DNA of 64,000 bases from Rubrimonas cliftonensis. GTDB taxonomy: Bacteria > Pseudomonadota > Alphaproteobacteria > Rhodobacterales > Rhodobacteraceae. The translations under genes and the position numbers were made by a program. The notes beneath the pieces were generated by a model. The model saw only the letters and a program-made list of their open reading frames with translations, was not told where the DNA came from and ran no database searches. Shown here in pieces: positions 7,830 to 22,260 of this stretch (position 1 is the first letter of the stretch; each line of letters starts with the position of its first letter). The stretch spans positions 186,001 to 250,000 of the forward strand of contig NZ_FNQM01000001.1 in NCBI RefSeq assembly GCF_900107585.1, given 5' to 3'.

Positions 7830-8099
7830 ATGCGGTCTCACGCAATTCACTGGTCTGATGTGACGGATGTCGGCGGCTCCGTGTGGCGGGCCGCGATCAT
7901 GGCGCTGCGCGAGGCGCGCGAGAGACGCCGCGCCGTCTCCGAGCTTCGCGGCCTCGACCGCGAGCGGCTGGCGGACCTCGGCATCACCCGCGAGCAGATC
8001 GAGGACTATGTTTCGGGGCGGCTCGGCGGCTTCGCGCGCCCGCGGCTTCGGGTGGTGGAAGGCGGGGCGCGGCGGGCGCCGTATTCTCGGGTTGCCTAA
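7830..8099 (+). CDS. DUF1127 domain small protein
   Basis: This is a small basic protein of 89 residues. Its central segment (residues about 20-58, with ALREARERRRAVSELRGLDR then ERLADLGITREQI) is a DUF1127 domain. DUF1127 proteins are common in alphaproteobacteria; some affect phosphate or carbon metabolism or bind RNA, and their genes are often stress-regulated. The start is fixed by GGAGGAGG ten bases before the ATG; a longer upstream frame has no such site. An Arg-rich tail (RPRLRVVEGGARRAPYSRVA) extends past the domain. The gene stands alone, convergent with icd. Confidence 0.8.
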   Translation: MRSHAIHWSDVTDVGGSVWRAAIMALREARERRRAVSELRGLDRERLADLGITREQIEDYVSGRLGGFARPRLRVVEGGARRAPYSRVA

Positions 8100-8156
8100 G
8101 GGCGCCGCCCGGCGCGGAGCGCGGCGCAGGCCGGGCGACCCCCCCTGAAACGGGAA

Positions 8157-8177
8157 CGGCCGCCAGGCTGGCGGCCG
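8157..8177 (-). terminator. Hairpin downstream of icd
   Basis: Perfect eight-base arms (8157-8164 and 8170-8177) with a five-base loop lie 33 bases past the icd stop. The following minus-strand sequence is only mildly T-rich. It may also serve the convergent DUF1127 transcript. Confidence 0.45.
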
Positions 8178-8210
8178 AACCACTTGTCGTGGCAGGCCGG
8201 GCGCAGGGCC

Positions 8211-9425
8211 TCAGCCGGGCAGGGCCTTGTTGAGGTTCTCGTCCACCTTCTCGAGGAAGCCCATGGTCGTCAGCCATTTCTGGTCGGGGCCGACGAGCAG
8301 CGCCAGATCCTTGGTCATGTCGCCGGCCTCGACCGTCTCCACGACGATGCGCTCCAGCGTCTGCGCGAAGGTCAGCAGCGGCTGGTTGTCGTCGAGCTTG
8401 GCGCGATGCTTGAGGCCGCCAGTCCAGGCGTAGATCGACGCGACGGAGTTGGTGGAGGTCTCCTTGCCCGCCTGATGCTGGCGATAGTGGCGGGTGACGG
8501 TGCCATGGGCGGCCTCGGCCTCGACGGTCTTGCCGTCCGGCGTCATCAGCACGGAGGTCATGAGGCCGAGCGAGCCGAAGCCCTGCGCCACGGTGTCGGA
8601 CTGCACGTCGCCGTCGTAGTTCTTGCAGGCCCAGACATAGCCGCCCGACCACTTCATCGCGCAGGCCACCATGTCGTCGATCAGGCGGTGCTCGTAGGTG
8701 ATCTTCGCCTTCTCGAACCTGTCCTTGAATTCCTCGTCATAGACCTTCTGGAACAGTTCCATGAAGCGGCCGTCATACTGCTTCAGGATCGTGTTCTTGG
8801 TGCTGAGATAGACCGGCCAGCCCAGCGAGAGGCCGTAGTTCATCGAGGCGCGGGCGAAGTCGATGATCGACTGGTCGAGGTTGTACATCGCCATGGCGAC
8901 GCCGGAGCCGGGCGCGTCGAACACCTCGCGCTCGATGGTCGTCCCGTCCTCGCCGACGAACTTGATCGTCAGCTTGCCGGCGCAGGGGAACTTGAAGTCG
9001 GTGGCGCGATACTGGTCGCCGAAGGCGTGGCGGCCGACGACGATGGGCTGGGTCCAGCCCGGCACGAGGCGGGGGACGTTCCGGCAGATGATCGGCTGGC
9101 GGAAGATCACGCCGCCGAGAATGTTTCGGATCGTCCCGTTGGGCGACCGCCACATCTGCTTGAGCTTGAATTCCTCGACCCGGCCTTCGTCGGGCGTGAT
9201 GGTCGCGCACTTCACGCCGACGCCGTACTGCTTGATGGCGTTGGCGGCGTCCACGGTGATCTGATCGTCGGTCGCATCCCGCGCCTCGACCCCGAGATCG
9301 TAGTATTTCAGGTCGATGTCGAGGTAGGGCAGGATCAGCTTCTTCTTGATGAAGTCCCAGATGATCCGGGTCATCTCATCCCCGTCGAGTTCAACGACCG
9401 GGTTCTGCACCTTGATCTTGCTCAT
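8211..9425 (-). CDS. icd: NADP-dependent isocitrate dehydrogenase
   Basis: This TCA-cycle enzyme converts isocitrate to 2-oxoglutarate, making NADPH. The 404-residue protein belongs to the eukaryote-like dimeric IDH subfamily used by many alphaproteobacteria. It starts [20 protein letters not shown], has the [12 protein letters not shown] phosphate-binding segment, and has [20 protein letters not shown] and [14 protein letters not shown] near the cofactor site. The ATG at 9425 (GAGGGG just upstream) is chosen over an ATG at 9449 because homologues begin with MSKIKV. It is monocistronic, convergent with the DUF1127 gene and divergent from the RNA methyltransferase fusion gene. Confidence 0.95.
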   Translation of the reverse strand: MSKIKVQNPVVELDGDEMTRIIWDFIKKKLILPYLDIDLKYYDLGVEARDATDDQITVDAANAIKQYGVGVKCATITPDEGRVEEFKLKQMWRSPNGTIRNILGGVIFRQPIICRNVPRLVPGWTQPIVVGRHAFGDQYRATDFKFPCAGKLTIKFVGEDGTTIEREVFDAPGSGVAMAMYNLDQSIIDFARASMNYGLSLGWPVYLSTKNTILKQYDGRFMELFQKVYDEEFKDRFEKAKITYEHRLIDDMVACAMKWSGGYVWACKNYDGDVQSDTVAQGFGSLGLMTSVLMTPDGKTVEAEAAHGTVTRHYRQHQAGKETSTNSVASIYAWTGGLKHRAKLDDNQPLLTFAQTLERIVVETVEAGDMTKDLALLVGPDQKWLTTMGFLEKVDENLNKALPG

Positions 9426-9588
9426 CTGCGCCCCTCTCATGCGGCCCAAGGCCGTGCGCGGCGGACGCTAAGCCGCGGCCTCCTGCGCTGCAAGACGGGC
9501 GAATGCGGCGTTTGCGCGCTTTGCGCCGAACGCCGCCGCGTCGCGGGCCCGCTTGCCGCTGCGCCAAGAGGTTGGTAACGGCCTGCGC

Positions 9589-10650
9589 ATGTCAGGAACC
9601 GACAGCAGCAAGCTCCCCCACTGGGATCCGGACGGGCCGGCCATCGTGCTGGTGCGGCCGCAACTGGGCGAGAACATCGGCGCGGCGGCGCGCGCGATGT
9701 GGAATTTCGGCCTGCGGCGGCTCCGTCTCGTCGAGCCGCGGGACGGCTGGCCCAACCCGAAGGCGGTGGCGATGGCGTCCGGCGCCGCGGGCGTGCTCGA
9801 CGAGGCGCGCGTGTTCACGTCCACGGCGCAAGCCGTCGCGGACTGCGCCTGCGTCTACGCCACCACGGCGAGGCCGCGCGACATCGCCAAGCCGGTGCTG
9901 GAGCCGGCCGAGGCCGTGCGCGACATGCGGGGCAGGATCGCGGCCGGACAGAAGGTGGCGGTCCTCATGGGGCCGGAGCGCACCGGCCTTGAGACGGATG
10001 ACATCGTGCAGGCCAACGTCATCGTCTCCGTGCGCACCAATCCCGCCTTCGCGTCGATCAATCTCGCCCAGGCCACGCTCCTGATGGCCTACGAGTGGCG
10101 CAATTCGGAAGACGTGGTCCGCGCCCCCGCGACGCCCGACCTCGCGACCGGCGGCAAGGTCGCAATGCTGCTCGACCATCTGAGCGAGGCGCTGGCTCGG
10201 GCCGGATATTTCCGCCCCCCCCACAAGGCGCCCGCCATGCGCCGGCACATCGACAACATCTTCCGCCGCGCCCCGTTGACCGAGCAGGACGTCCGGACGC
10301 TGCGCGGCGCCGTGCGCGCGCTCGACGAGGGGCCGCGCCGCGCGGCCGAGCGCACGCCCGTCGAATGCGCGGACATGAGCCAGCTTCGCGAAGGCATCGA
10401 CGCCATCGACGCCGCGCTCATGCGGCTCTTCGCCGAGCGCACCGAGCACATCGAGCGCGCCGCCGAACTGAAACGGCGTGACGGCCTGCCGGCGCTCATT
10501 CCGGAGCGGGTGGAGGAAGTCGTGCGCGGCGTGCGCGCCAAGGCCGAGGGCGCGGGCCTCGACGCCGCGCTCTACGAGACGATCTGGCGGCTGCTCATCG
10601 ACCATGCGATCGCGCTGGAGGAGGCGCGGCTCGCGTCTCCCCGTTCCTGA
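9589..10650 (+). CDS. TrmJ-like RNA methyltransferase fused to a chorismate mutase-like domain
   Basis: This is a two-domain protein of 353 residues. Residues 17-170 form a SPOUT RNA methyltransferase of the TrmJ type, with VLVRPQLGENIGAAARAMWN, GPERTGL (128-134) and INLAQA (157-162); such enzymes 2'-O-methylate the tRNA anticodon loop. Residues about 257-346 are an AroQ-class chorismate mutase-like domain, more like PchB and short proteobacterial mutases than E. coli PheA. Arg267, Arg284, Lys295 and Arg307 match E. coli Arg11, Arg28, Lys39 and Arg51. Asp48, Ser84 and Gln88 are replaced by Ile304, Ala340 and Glu344. No stop codon separates the domains. The start at 9589 has no strong ribosome-binding site. 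Confidence 0.88.
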   Translation: MSGTDSSKLPHWDPDGPAIVLVRPQLGENIGAAARAMWNFGLRRLRLVEPRDGWPNPKAVAMASGAAGVLDEARVFTSTAQAVADCACVYATTARPRDIAKPVLEPAEAVRDMRGRIAAGQKVAVLMGPERTGLETDDIVQANVIVSVRTNPAFASINLAQATLLMAYEWRNSEDVVRAPATPDLATGGKVAMLLDHLSEALARAGYFRPPHKAPAMRRHIDNIFRRAPLTEQDVRTLRGAVRALDEGPRRAAERTPVECADMSQLREGIDAIDAALMRLFAERTEHIERAAELKRRDGLPALIPERVEEVVRGVRAKAEGAGLDAALYETIWRLLIDHAIALEEARLASPRS

Positions 10651-10675
10651 CAGCCGGCGCCGCACGCCCGGCGCG

Positions 10676-13057
10676 TCATCCCCTGGTGAGCACGACGCCC
10701 ATGCCGTCGTGCAGCACAAGCTCCCCGCCCTCGTAGTCGGCGCCGATCTGGGGAGATCGCAGCCGAACGCGCCACGCGTCGACGGAGGCGCCGGCCACCG
10801 CGGGCGGACACAGGTGAGCAGGATCGAAGGCGCCCGTGCTGTCGCCCTCTAGGTGGACGACGGTCAGCACTTCCTCGCGATCGTCCGGGCTGCGCCGGTA
10901 GCCGGTGATGACCACGGCGCCCTGCACCGGGCGGCGGTAGTCGAAGTACTCGCCGGCGCGCAAGTTCCGCCTCAGCCATGGCCGCGCCAGCCGGAACTCG
11001 CGCAGTGACAGCATCATCGCCGTCTGCGCTTCGCCGAGGTGCTCCAGGTAGCCCGACACGTTGCAGTAGTCGTGCATGTCGTCCATCCACGCGCGGGCGA
11101 CGCGCTTCAGGAGCGTGGTGTCATAGGGCGAAGGCCCCTCCAGCGGCGGGTCGACGTCGTTGAGCAGCTTGGCGATGATCTCGAGATCGTATCCCGTGAC
11201 GTCCACCAGCGCCGGCAGGAAGTCGAAGAACCGCGCGAGCTGGTCGCGGGTCTCGAACCCGAGATCCTTCAGCCGACGAAACGCGCCGGGGCGCGAGTAG
11301 CTGTACTCGTCGACCTGCCATTTGAGCGAGATCGCCTCCTCGGCCACGATCTTCACGCCCCAGCGGTCGTCCTGGTTGCGGATGAAGCCCCAGGACGCGC
11401 GCGCGGTGGCGTTGAGAAAGTCCATCGGCACGCCCGGCAGCGCGGCGTAGGTGAGCATCTGCACCGCGGCGTTGTCGTAGGCCTTGTCGAGGATCTCCAT
11501 GCGCGTCTCGCCGAGGCGCGTGTTGATGTTGAGCTTGGGGTTGATCTGGGTGCCGCGGCGCAGCGTGTCATGGTTCGCGACACCGGAGATCCAGTTCTCG
11601 CCCACGTCGAGCATCTCCCGGATGCGCCACCATTTCGACAGCCAGAAAGTATAGAGAAACGGCGTGTTGTGGGCGAAGGTCAGCGGCCCCCACTGGAACA
11701 CGTCGTCGTCGCGCTGGTTCTCGATCACGGCGCGGTAGGAGGAACTCAGCTCCCAATCCTCCTGCGGCCAGGGCCGGCCGTCCTCGAAGATGAACCACGG
11801 CCGGTAGCGGACGCCGGCGACCTCCTGCACGACGTCGGCCATCGCCTGCAGATAGTGGTCGTCGTGGCGCAGGGTCTGGGCGTCGCTGTCCCACCACTTG
11901 AAGTCCTGCGCGCCGTCGACGCGCACGCCGTCCGCGCCGTAGTCGACCTTGCGCCGCTGCATCTCCAGCATGATCGCGCGAACCACCGGGTTACGGTAGT
12001 TCATGTTCTGGCCGTACATGTTCGGGCCGGCGAAGTAGTGGCTGTTGAGCGCGTCGAGCCCCTGATTGTCGGCGTGCCCGAACACGACGTCGAAGATCAG
12101 ACGCTTCGGCGCACCAGGAAAGTTGTGCAGCGCCACGGCGAGGTCGATCAGTTCGTCGGGGCGTCCGGTCTCCAGCAGGGCTGGGTTCACGGCCGCCGCG
12201 CCAGCGATGACGACGTCGTAGCCCCAGTTGGTCGTGTCGGGGCGGCGCAGGTCGACCGACAGCGCGTCGTCGCCGCCGCTTTCGATCTCGGACCAGAAGG
12301 CCGGGCCCGCCTCATAGACCGTCGTCGGCTCGACCGGCAGCAGCTGCACCGCCTCATAGCCGAGAAAGACGCGGTCGGCGGGCGCAAGCTCGACGCCGCG
12401 CCGCACCCTGTCCGCCAGCATGTCGATGTGGCGCGCAAGGCTCGCGAGCGTCATTCCCGCGGTGGCGGTGGGCGCGTGGACCTGGAGGATGTTCGCGGCG
12501 GGACCAAGCTTCACAGGGTCGGCGCCGCCGGGCGACGCGTCGCGAAGGGCTGCGAAATAGGCTCGGTCGCCGCGGGTGGCCTGCATCGAGGCCACGTCGT
12601 AATACTCCGCCGGAGCGAATGCGCCGAAGGGCAGCGAGGCAGCCAGCGGGTCGAGGATGCGCCGCCACGCTCCTTCGGCGTCCCGCCAGGCGAGCGCGTA
12701 GAACGAGCCTACTGTCTCGCGCGTGCCCGGCGTCATGCCCTCCACCGCGGTGAAACAGAACGCCTCGACGCGCGCCACCGGCGCGAGCGTCCGACGGAAG
12801 CGCGCCATCTGGCGCGACGTGACTAGGCTCAGCGGGGCTTCCGGCGTCAGCACCTCCAGAAACACGTCGCCGTCCGGCACACGCCGCTCGAGCAGCTCAG
12901 GGGCCCAGAAGCCCACTTCGCAGAGGGCGCCCCTTCGATGCGCGCCGAGCATCCGGGCCAGCGCAGCCGCCCCATCGAAGGCGTTGGCCGCGTCGTGCAG
13001 CGCCGCCGTTGCGGCCGTGGCGAGGGCTTCGGTTGCGTCGTCGTCTCGGGCGATCAT
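10676..13057 (-). CDS. GH13 glycosidase, glucosylglycerol hydrolase-like
   Basis: This large alpha-amylase-superfamily enzyme has 793 residues. The four GH13 motifs are present: DVVFGHADN (323-331), GVRVDGAQD with nucleophile Asp381, FEDG with acid Glu425, and NHD (495-497). An N-terminal domain of about 190 residues precedes the barrel. There is no signal peptide, so the substrate is cytoplasmic. The overall layout resembles glucosylglycerol hydrolases, which break down a compatible solute, but sucrose- or maltose-acting GH13 relatives are not excluded. The gene stands alone, convergent with the RNA methyltransferase fusion gene. Confidence 0.7.
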   Translation of the reverse strand: MIARDDDATEALATAATAALHDAANAFDGAAALARMLGAHRRGALCEVGFWAPELLERRVPDGDVFLEVLTPEAPLSLVTSRQMARFRRTLAPVARVEAFCFTAVEGMTPGTRETVGSFYALAWRDAEGAWRRILDPLAASLPFGAFAPAEYYDVASMQATRGDRAYFAALRDASPGGADPVKLGPAANILQVHAPTATAGMTLASLARHIDMLADRVRRGVELAPADRVFLGYEAVQLLPVEPTTVYEAGPAFWSEIESGGDDALSVDLRRPDTTNWGYDVVIAGAAAVNPALLETGRPDELIDLAVALHNFPGAPKRLIFDVVFGHADNQGLDALNSHYFAGPNMYGQNMNYRNPVVRAIMLEMQRRKVDYGADGVRVDGAQDFKWWDSDAQTLRHDDHYLQAMADVVQEVAGVRYRPWFIFEDGRPWPQEDWELSSSYRAVIENQRDDDVFQWGPLTFAHNTPFLYTFWLSKWWRIREMLDVGENWISGVANHDTLRRGTQINPKLNINTRLGETRMEILDKAYDNAAVQMLTYAALPGVPMDFLNATARASWGFIRNQDDRWGVKIVAEEAISLKWQVDEYSYSRPGAFRRLKDLGFETRDQLARFFDFLPALVDVTGYDLEIIAKLLNDVDPPLEGPSPYDTTLLKRVARAWMDDMHDYCNVSGYLEHLGEAQTAMMLSLREFRLARPWLRRNLRAGEYFDYRRPVQGAVVITGYRRSPDDREEVLTVVHLEGDSTGAFDPAHLCPPAVAGASVDAWRVRLRSPQIGADYEGGELVLHDGMGVVLTRG

Positions 13058-13217
13058 GGCGGTCTCCGGGTTGGACGCCCCCGGTGCTACCCTGTGCGCC
13101 GGCGCAAAGTCACCCCCTTGTGAGGGTGAACGCCTCGTCCGGGCCGGCGCGTCAGGTGTTCCTTGCCGTCACCGCGGTACTGATCTGAGTGCGGCGCACA
13201 ACCTCCGGCGCCGCCTT

Positions 13218-14024
13218 TCACTGGCTGAAGCTCCGCCCGCGCGCGCCCGGCTTGTCAGCCTTCGTGCTCGTTGAAGTGAAAGTCGTCAGCGTCTGGGCCT
13301 TCTTTGCGAGGGACCACGCCTTGATGTTCTTGCGCGTCGCCTCGCACCACGCAACCGGGTTTGGCCGCCCTATAGGCAGTGGGCGTCCGTTGCATTGATA
13401 GATGTTTTTCAGAACCCGAATGTCGGTTTCACTCAAATACGTCTCTGGCTCTGTGATGGTTGGATCAACCGCTCTTGCTGCACTTCGGAAACGTCCGTAC
13501 ATCATGATCGACTGGAAGTCACACGGACCGAGCGACACGAATTTGTTCTCTTCAATATGTTTGACCATGTTTTCGAGCGTAAATGGTCTTTCGCCCCGGC
13601 CGGTGCTGAGCAAGGCGTCGATTACCTTGGGATTTTCGAGTGGATAATGAACGTGATACTGCTCGTGAGCCATGCCGAGCGCATGGCACAGTTCGTGGAA
13701 CGGCGTTCGCTCCTTGTGGCTGCCATCGGCGTCAGTCGGATTGACGCTGACGATCTGTTCTCCGCCTTGACGGCCGATATCGGAGTGGAAGTGCGCCGTC
13801 TCGACCAGCTTGATCCAGGAACCCTTTGCTCGCGCCTTCTCAGGCTTCATCACCTCGAAGATGACGAAGTCGTAGCCGGCTTTGAAGCATGAGTTGAACT
13901 TGTTGATCGAGGCGGTCAGGACATGCACACGTTCGTCGCTCAACGCTTCGTTGAGAACAACAGGAGCAGGCATTTCCCAGAGCTTTGTCTTGTAGTCAGC
14001 GATCAATACGGGCGTGGCTAGCAT
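13218..14024 (-). CDS. Astacin-family (M12A) zinc metalloprotease
   Basis: The 268-residue protein has the astacin zinc site HELCHALGMAHEQ and the Met-turn SIMMYGRF, with the spacing of a functional metzincin. No Sec signal peptide is visible: the N-terminus is MLATPVLIADYKTKLWEMPA. After the catalytic domain comes a Lys/Thr/Ser-rich tail of about 50 residues. Base composition is visibly lower in GC than the neighbours and codons such as AAA, ATT and TTT are frequent, suggesting horizontal transfer. The start is uncertain: ATG 14024 has GGAAGG directly abutting it, and a TTG lies at 14039. An inverted repeat at 14053-14073 lies just upstream. Confidence 0.82.
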   Translation of the reverse strand: MLATPVLIADYKTKLWEMPAPVVLNEALSDERVHVLTASINKFNSCFKAGYDFVIFEVMKPEKARAKGSWIKLVETAHFHSDIGRQGGEQIVSVNPTDADGSHKERTPFHELCHALGMAHEQYHVHYPLENPKVIDALLSTGRGERPFTLENMVKHIEENKFVSLGPCDFQSIMMYGRFRSAARAVDPTITEPETYLSETDIRVLKNIYQCNGRPLPIGRPNPVAWCEATRKNIKAWSLAKKAQTLTTFTSTSTKADKPGARGRSFSQ

Positions 14025-14052
14025 CCTTCCGGCAAGCAAGCGCTCGGGACAG

Positions 14053-14073
14053 GGTACAATCCAACATTGTACC
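14053..14073. promoter_or_regulatory. Inverted repeat upstream of the astacin gene
   Basis: Perfect eight-base arms GGTACAAT and ATTGTACC are separated by five bases. The repeat is 14-29 bases upstream of the possible astacin starts. It is AT-rich against a GC-rich background. It fits a repressor operator, or an RNA hairpin near the ribosome-binding site. Confidence 0.45.
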
Positions 14074-14137
14074 TGTCATCCGGTGAAGCTGAAGCGGAAC
14101 GTCGATGCGCCCATATTTCTCTCGCGGGACCGCTCGA

Positions 14138-15238
14138 TTATCCTGAAACGACCGCCTCTTTCACCGGCGCCCAGCCCTGCATCTCGTTCTTCAGGATCGC
14201 CACCATCATGTCGATGTGCGTCGCGTCGTCGTTGAGGCAGGGGATGTAGGTGAAGCTTTCGCCGCCGGCCTCCTCGAAGCTCTCCTTGATCTCCTCGTTG
14301 ATCTCCTCGAGCGTCTCGACGCAATCCGACGAGAAGGCCGGCGCCATGATCGCGATGCGCTTCTTGCCGGCCTTGGCGAGGCGGGCGACCTCCTCGACCG
14401 TGTAGGGCTGGAGCCATTCCTCGGGGCCAAAGCGCGACTGGAAGGTGACCTTCACCTCCTCCTTGTCGAAGCCGAGGCGCTCGCGCATCAGCCGCGTCGT
14501 CTTGCAGCACAGGCAGTGATACGGGTCGCCTTCCTTGAGGTAGCGGAACGGCAGGCCGTGATAGCTCGTCACGAGCACGTCGGGGCGATGGTCGAGCTTC
14601 GCATAGGCCCGCTCGACCGACTGCGCCAACGCTTCGATATAGAGCGGATGGTCGGCGTAGTGCGGCACGGTGCGGATCGCCGGCTGCCAGTTCATCTTCA
14701 TCAGCGTCCGGAAGGCGTGGTCGTTGGCTGTGGCCGTCGTCGGCGCGGAGTACTGCGGATAGAGCGGGAAGAAGACGATGCGCTCGCAGCCTTCGTCCTT
14801 CAGTCGCCGGATTGCGCCGTCCGTCGAGGGATTGCCGTAGCGCATGCAGAAATCAACCATCACGCTGTCGCCGTAGAGCTTTGCGAAGGCCGTCCGCACC
14901 TTTTCGGTCTGGTTGCGCGTGGTGGTGAGCAGCGGGCTCTCGTCGGCCTCGTTGTTCCAGATGCCCCGATAGGCCTCGCCCGACGAGAACGGCCGCTTGG
15001 TGAGGATCACGAGTTGCAGGAGCGGCTGCCAGAGCCATGAGGGGTAGTCGATCACGCGCTTGTCGCTCAGGAACTCGCCGAGATAGCGCCGCATCGACCA
15101 GTAGTCGGTGCCGTCGGGCGTACCGAGGTTGACCAGCAGAACGCCGACTTTCGCCGGTGCGACAGGCGGATGGTCCGGCGTGGCGTGCGTGAGACGGCCC
15201 ATGCCCGGCGCATCGCGTCGTGACTGCATGTCCAGCAT
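14138..15238 (-). CDS. hemH: Ferrochelatase
   Basis: This enzyme inserts ferrous iron into protoporphyrin IX in the last step of haem synthesis. The protein is about 366 residues. Family segments include VGVLLVNLGTPDGTDYWSMR, RVIDYPSWLWQPLLQ, FFPLYPQYSAPTTAT, TSYHGLPFRYLKEGDPYHC and MAPAFSSDCVETLEEI, which covers the catalytic His and Glu regions. Cysteines cluster in YHCLCCKTTR. The start is ambiguous: ATG 15238 has GGAG nine bases upstream, while ATGs at 15253 and 15256 give a slightly longer N-terminus. A tandem haem gene is absent; hemB lies 8 kb away. Confidence 0.93.
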   Translation of the reverse strand: MLDMQSRRDAPGMGRLTHATPDHPPVAPAKVGVLLVNLGTPDGTDYWSMRRYLGEFLSDKRVIDYPSWLWQPLLQLVILTKRPFSSGEAYRGIWNNEADESPLLTTTRNQTEKVRTAFAKLYGDSVMVDFCMRYGNPSTDGAIRRLKDEGCERIVFFPLYPQYSAPTTATANDHAFRTLMKMNWQPAIRTVPHYADHPLYIEALAQSVERAYAKLDHRPDVLVTSYHGLPFRYLKEGDPYHCLCCKTTRLMRERLGFDKEEVKVTFQSRFGPEEWLQPYTVEEVARLAKAGKKRIAIMAPAFSSDCVETLEEINEEIKESFEEAGGESFTYIPCLNDDATHIDMMVAILKNEMQGWAPVKEAVVSG

Positions 15239-15344
15239 AGCGTCGTTCTCCATCATCCCCTGCGGCGTGGAGACACATAGCGGTTTGGGCGGCGTGATCA
15301 AACCCGCAACGGGCCATCCCGCAAGATGGCGTGGCCACACGTGA

Positions 15345-15372
15345 AAAGGCCCGGCGCATGCGCCGGGCCTTT
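15345..15372. terminator. Bidirectional intrinsic terminator
   Basis: This is a 28-base perfect palindrome with A-run, GC-rich stem and T-run. It ends in CCTTTTCAC on the minus strand. It lies between the 3' end of the giant secreted nuclease gene and the 5' side of hemH, both leftward. It therefore terminates the nuclease transcript and separates it from hemH. Confidence 0.8.
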
Positions 15373-15418
15373 CGTTGGATGCGGGGCGCGCTCCGGCTGG
15401 CCGGAGCGCAGGCGCGGG

Positions 15419-22036
<6,618 letters not shown>

Positions 22037-22214
22037 CGGGTTCAATCTCCATGACTGGGTACAGTCGCGGCAGGCGACCGGTCACACGCTGGTCAACAAA
22101 CGCGCAGCGGCGCCGGATTCGCGGCGCGACACTACGCTTGCAGATTTCGTTAACCAGTCGATAGCCGATCGGCCGCGCCTTGTGACGCCTGTTTTTCATG
22201 AAGTTTTTTGCGCT

Positions 22215-22242
22215 GTGACATGTCAGATGCGTGACATGTCAC
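22215..22242. promoter_or_regulatory. Twin palindromic sites upstream of the secreted nuclease gene
   Basis: The 10-base palindrome TGACATGTCA occurs twice (22216-22225 and 22232-22241), with centres 16 bases apart. The second is part of a perfect 12-base palindrome, GTGACATGTCAC (22231-22242). They lie about 180-205 bases upstream of the nuclease start and before the AT-rich stretch 22140-22210. The spacing suggests a dimeric regulator binding two sites. It does not match the 11-base-period Pho box. Confidence 0.5.
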
Positions 22243-22260
22243 GGACTCTCGACCTGGATC

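Noticed and set aside
22215-22242. Pho box upstream of the nuclease/nucleotidase gene
   Set aside because: Function would fit, but the half-sites are palindromic and 16 bases apart, not direct repeats with an 11-base period.
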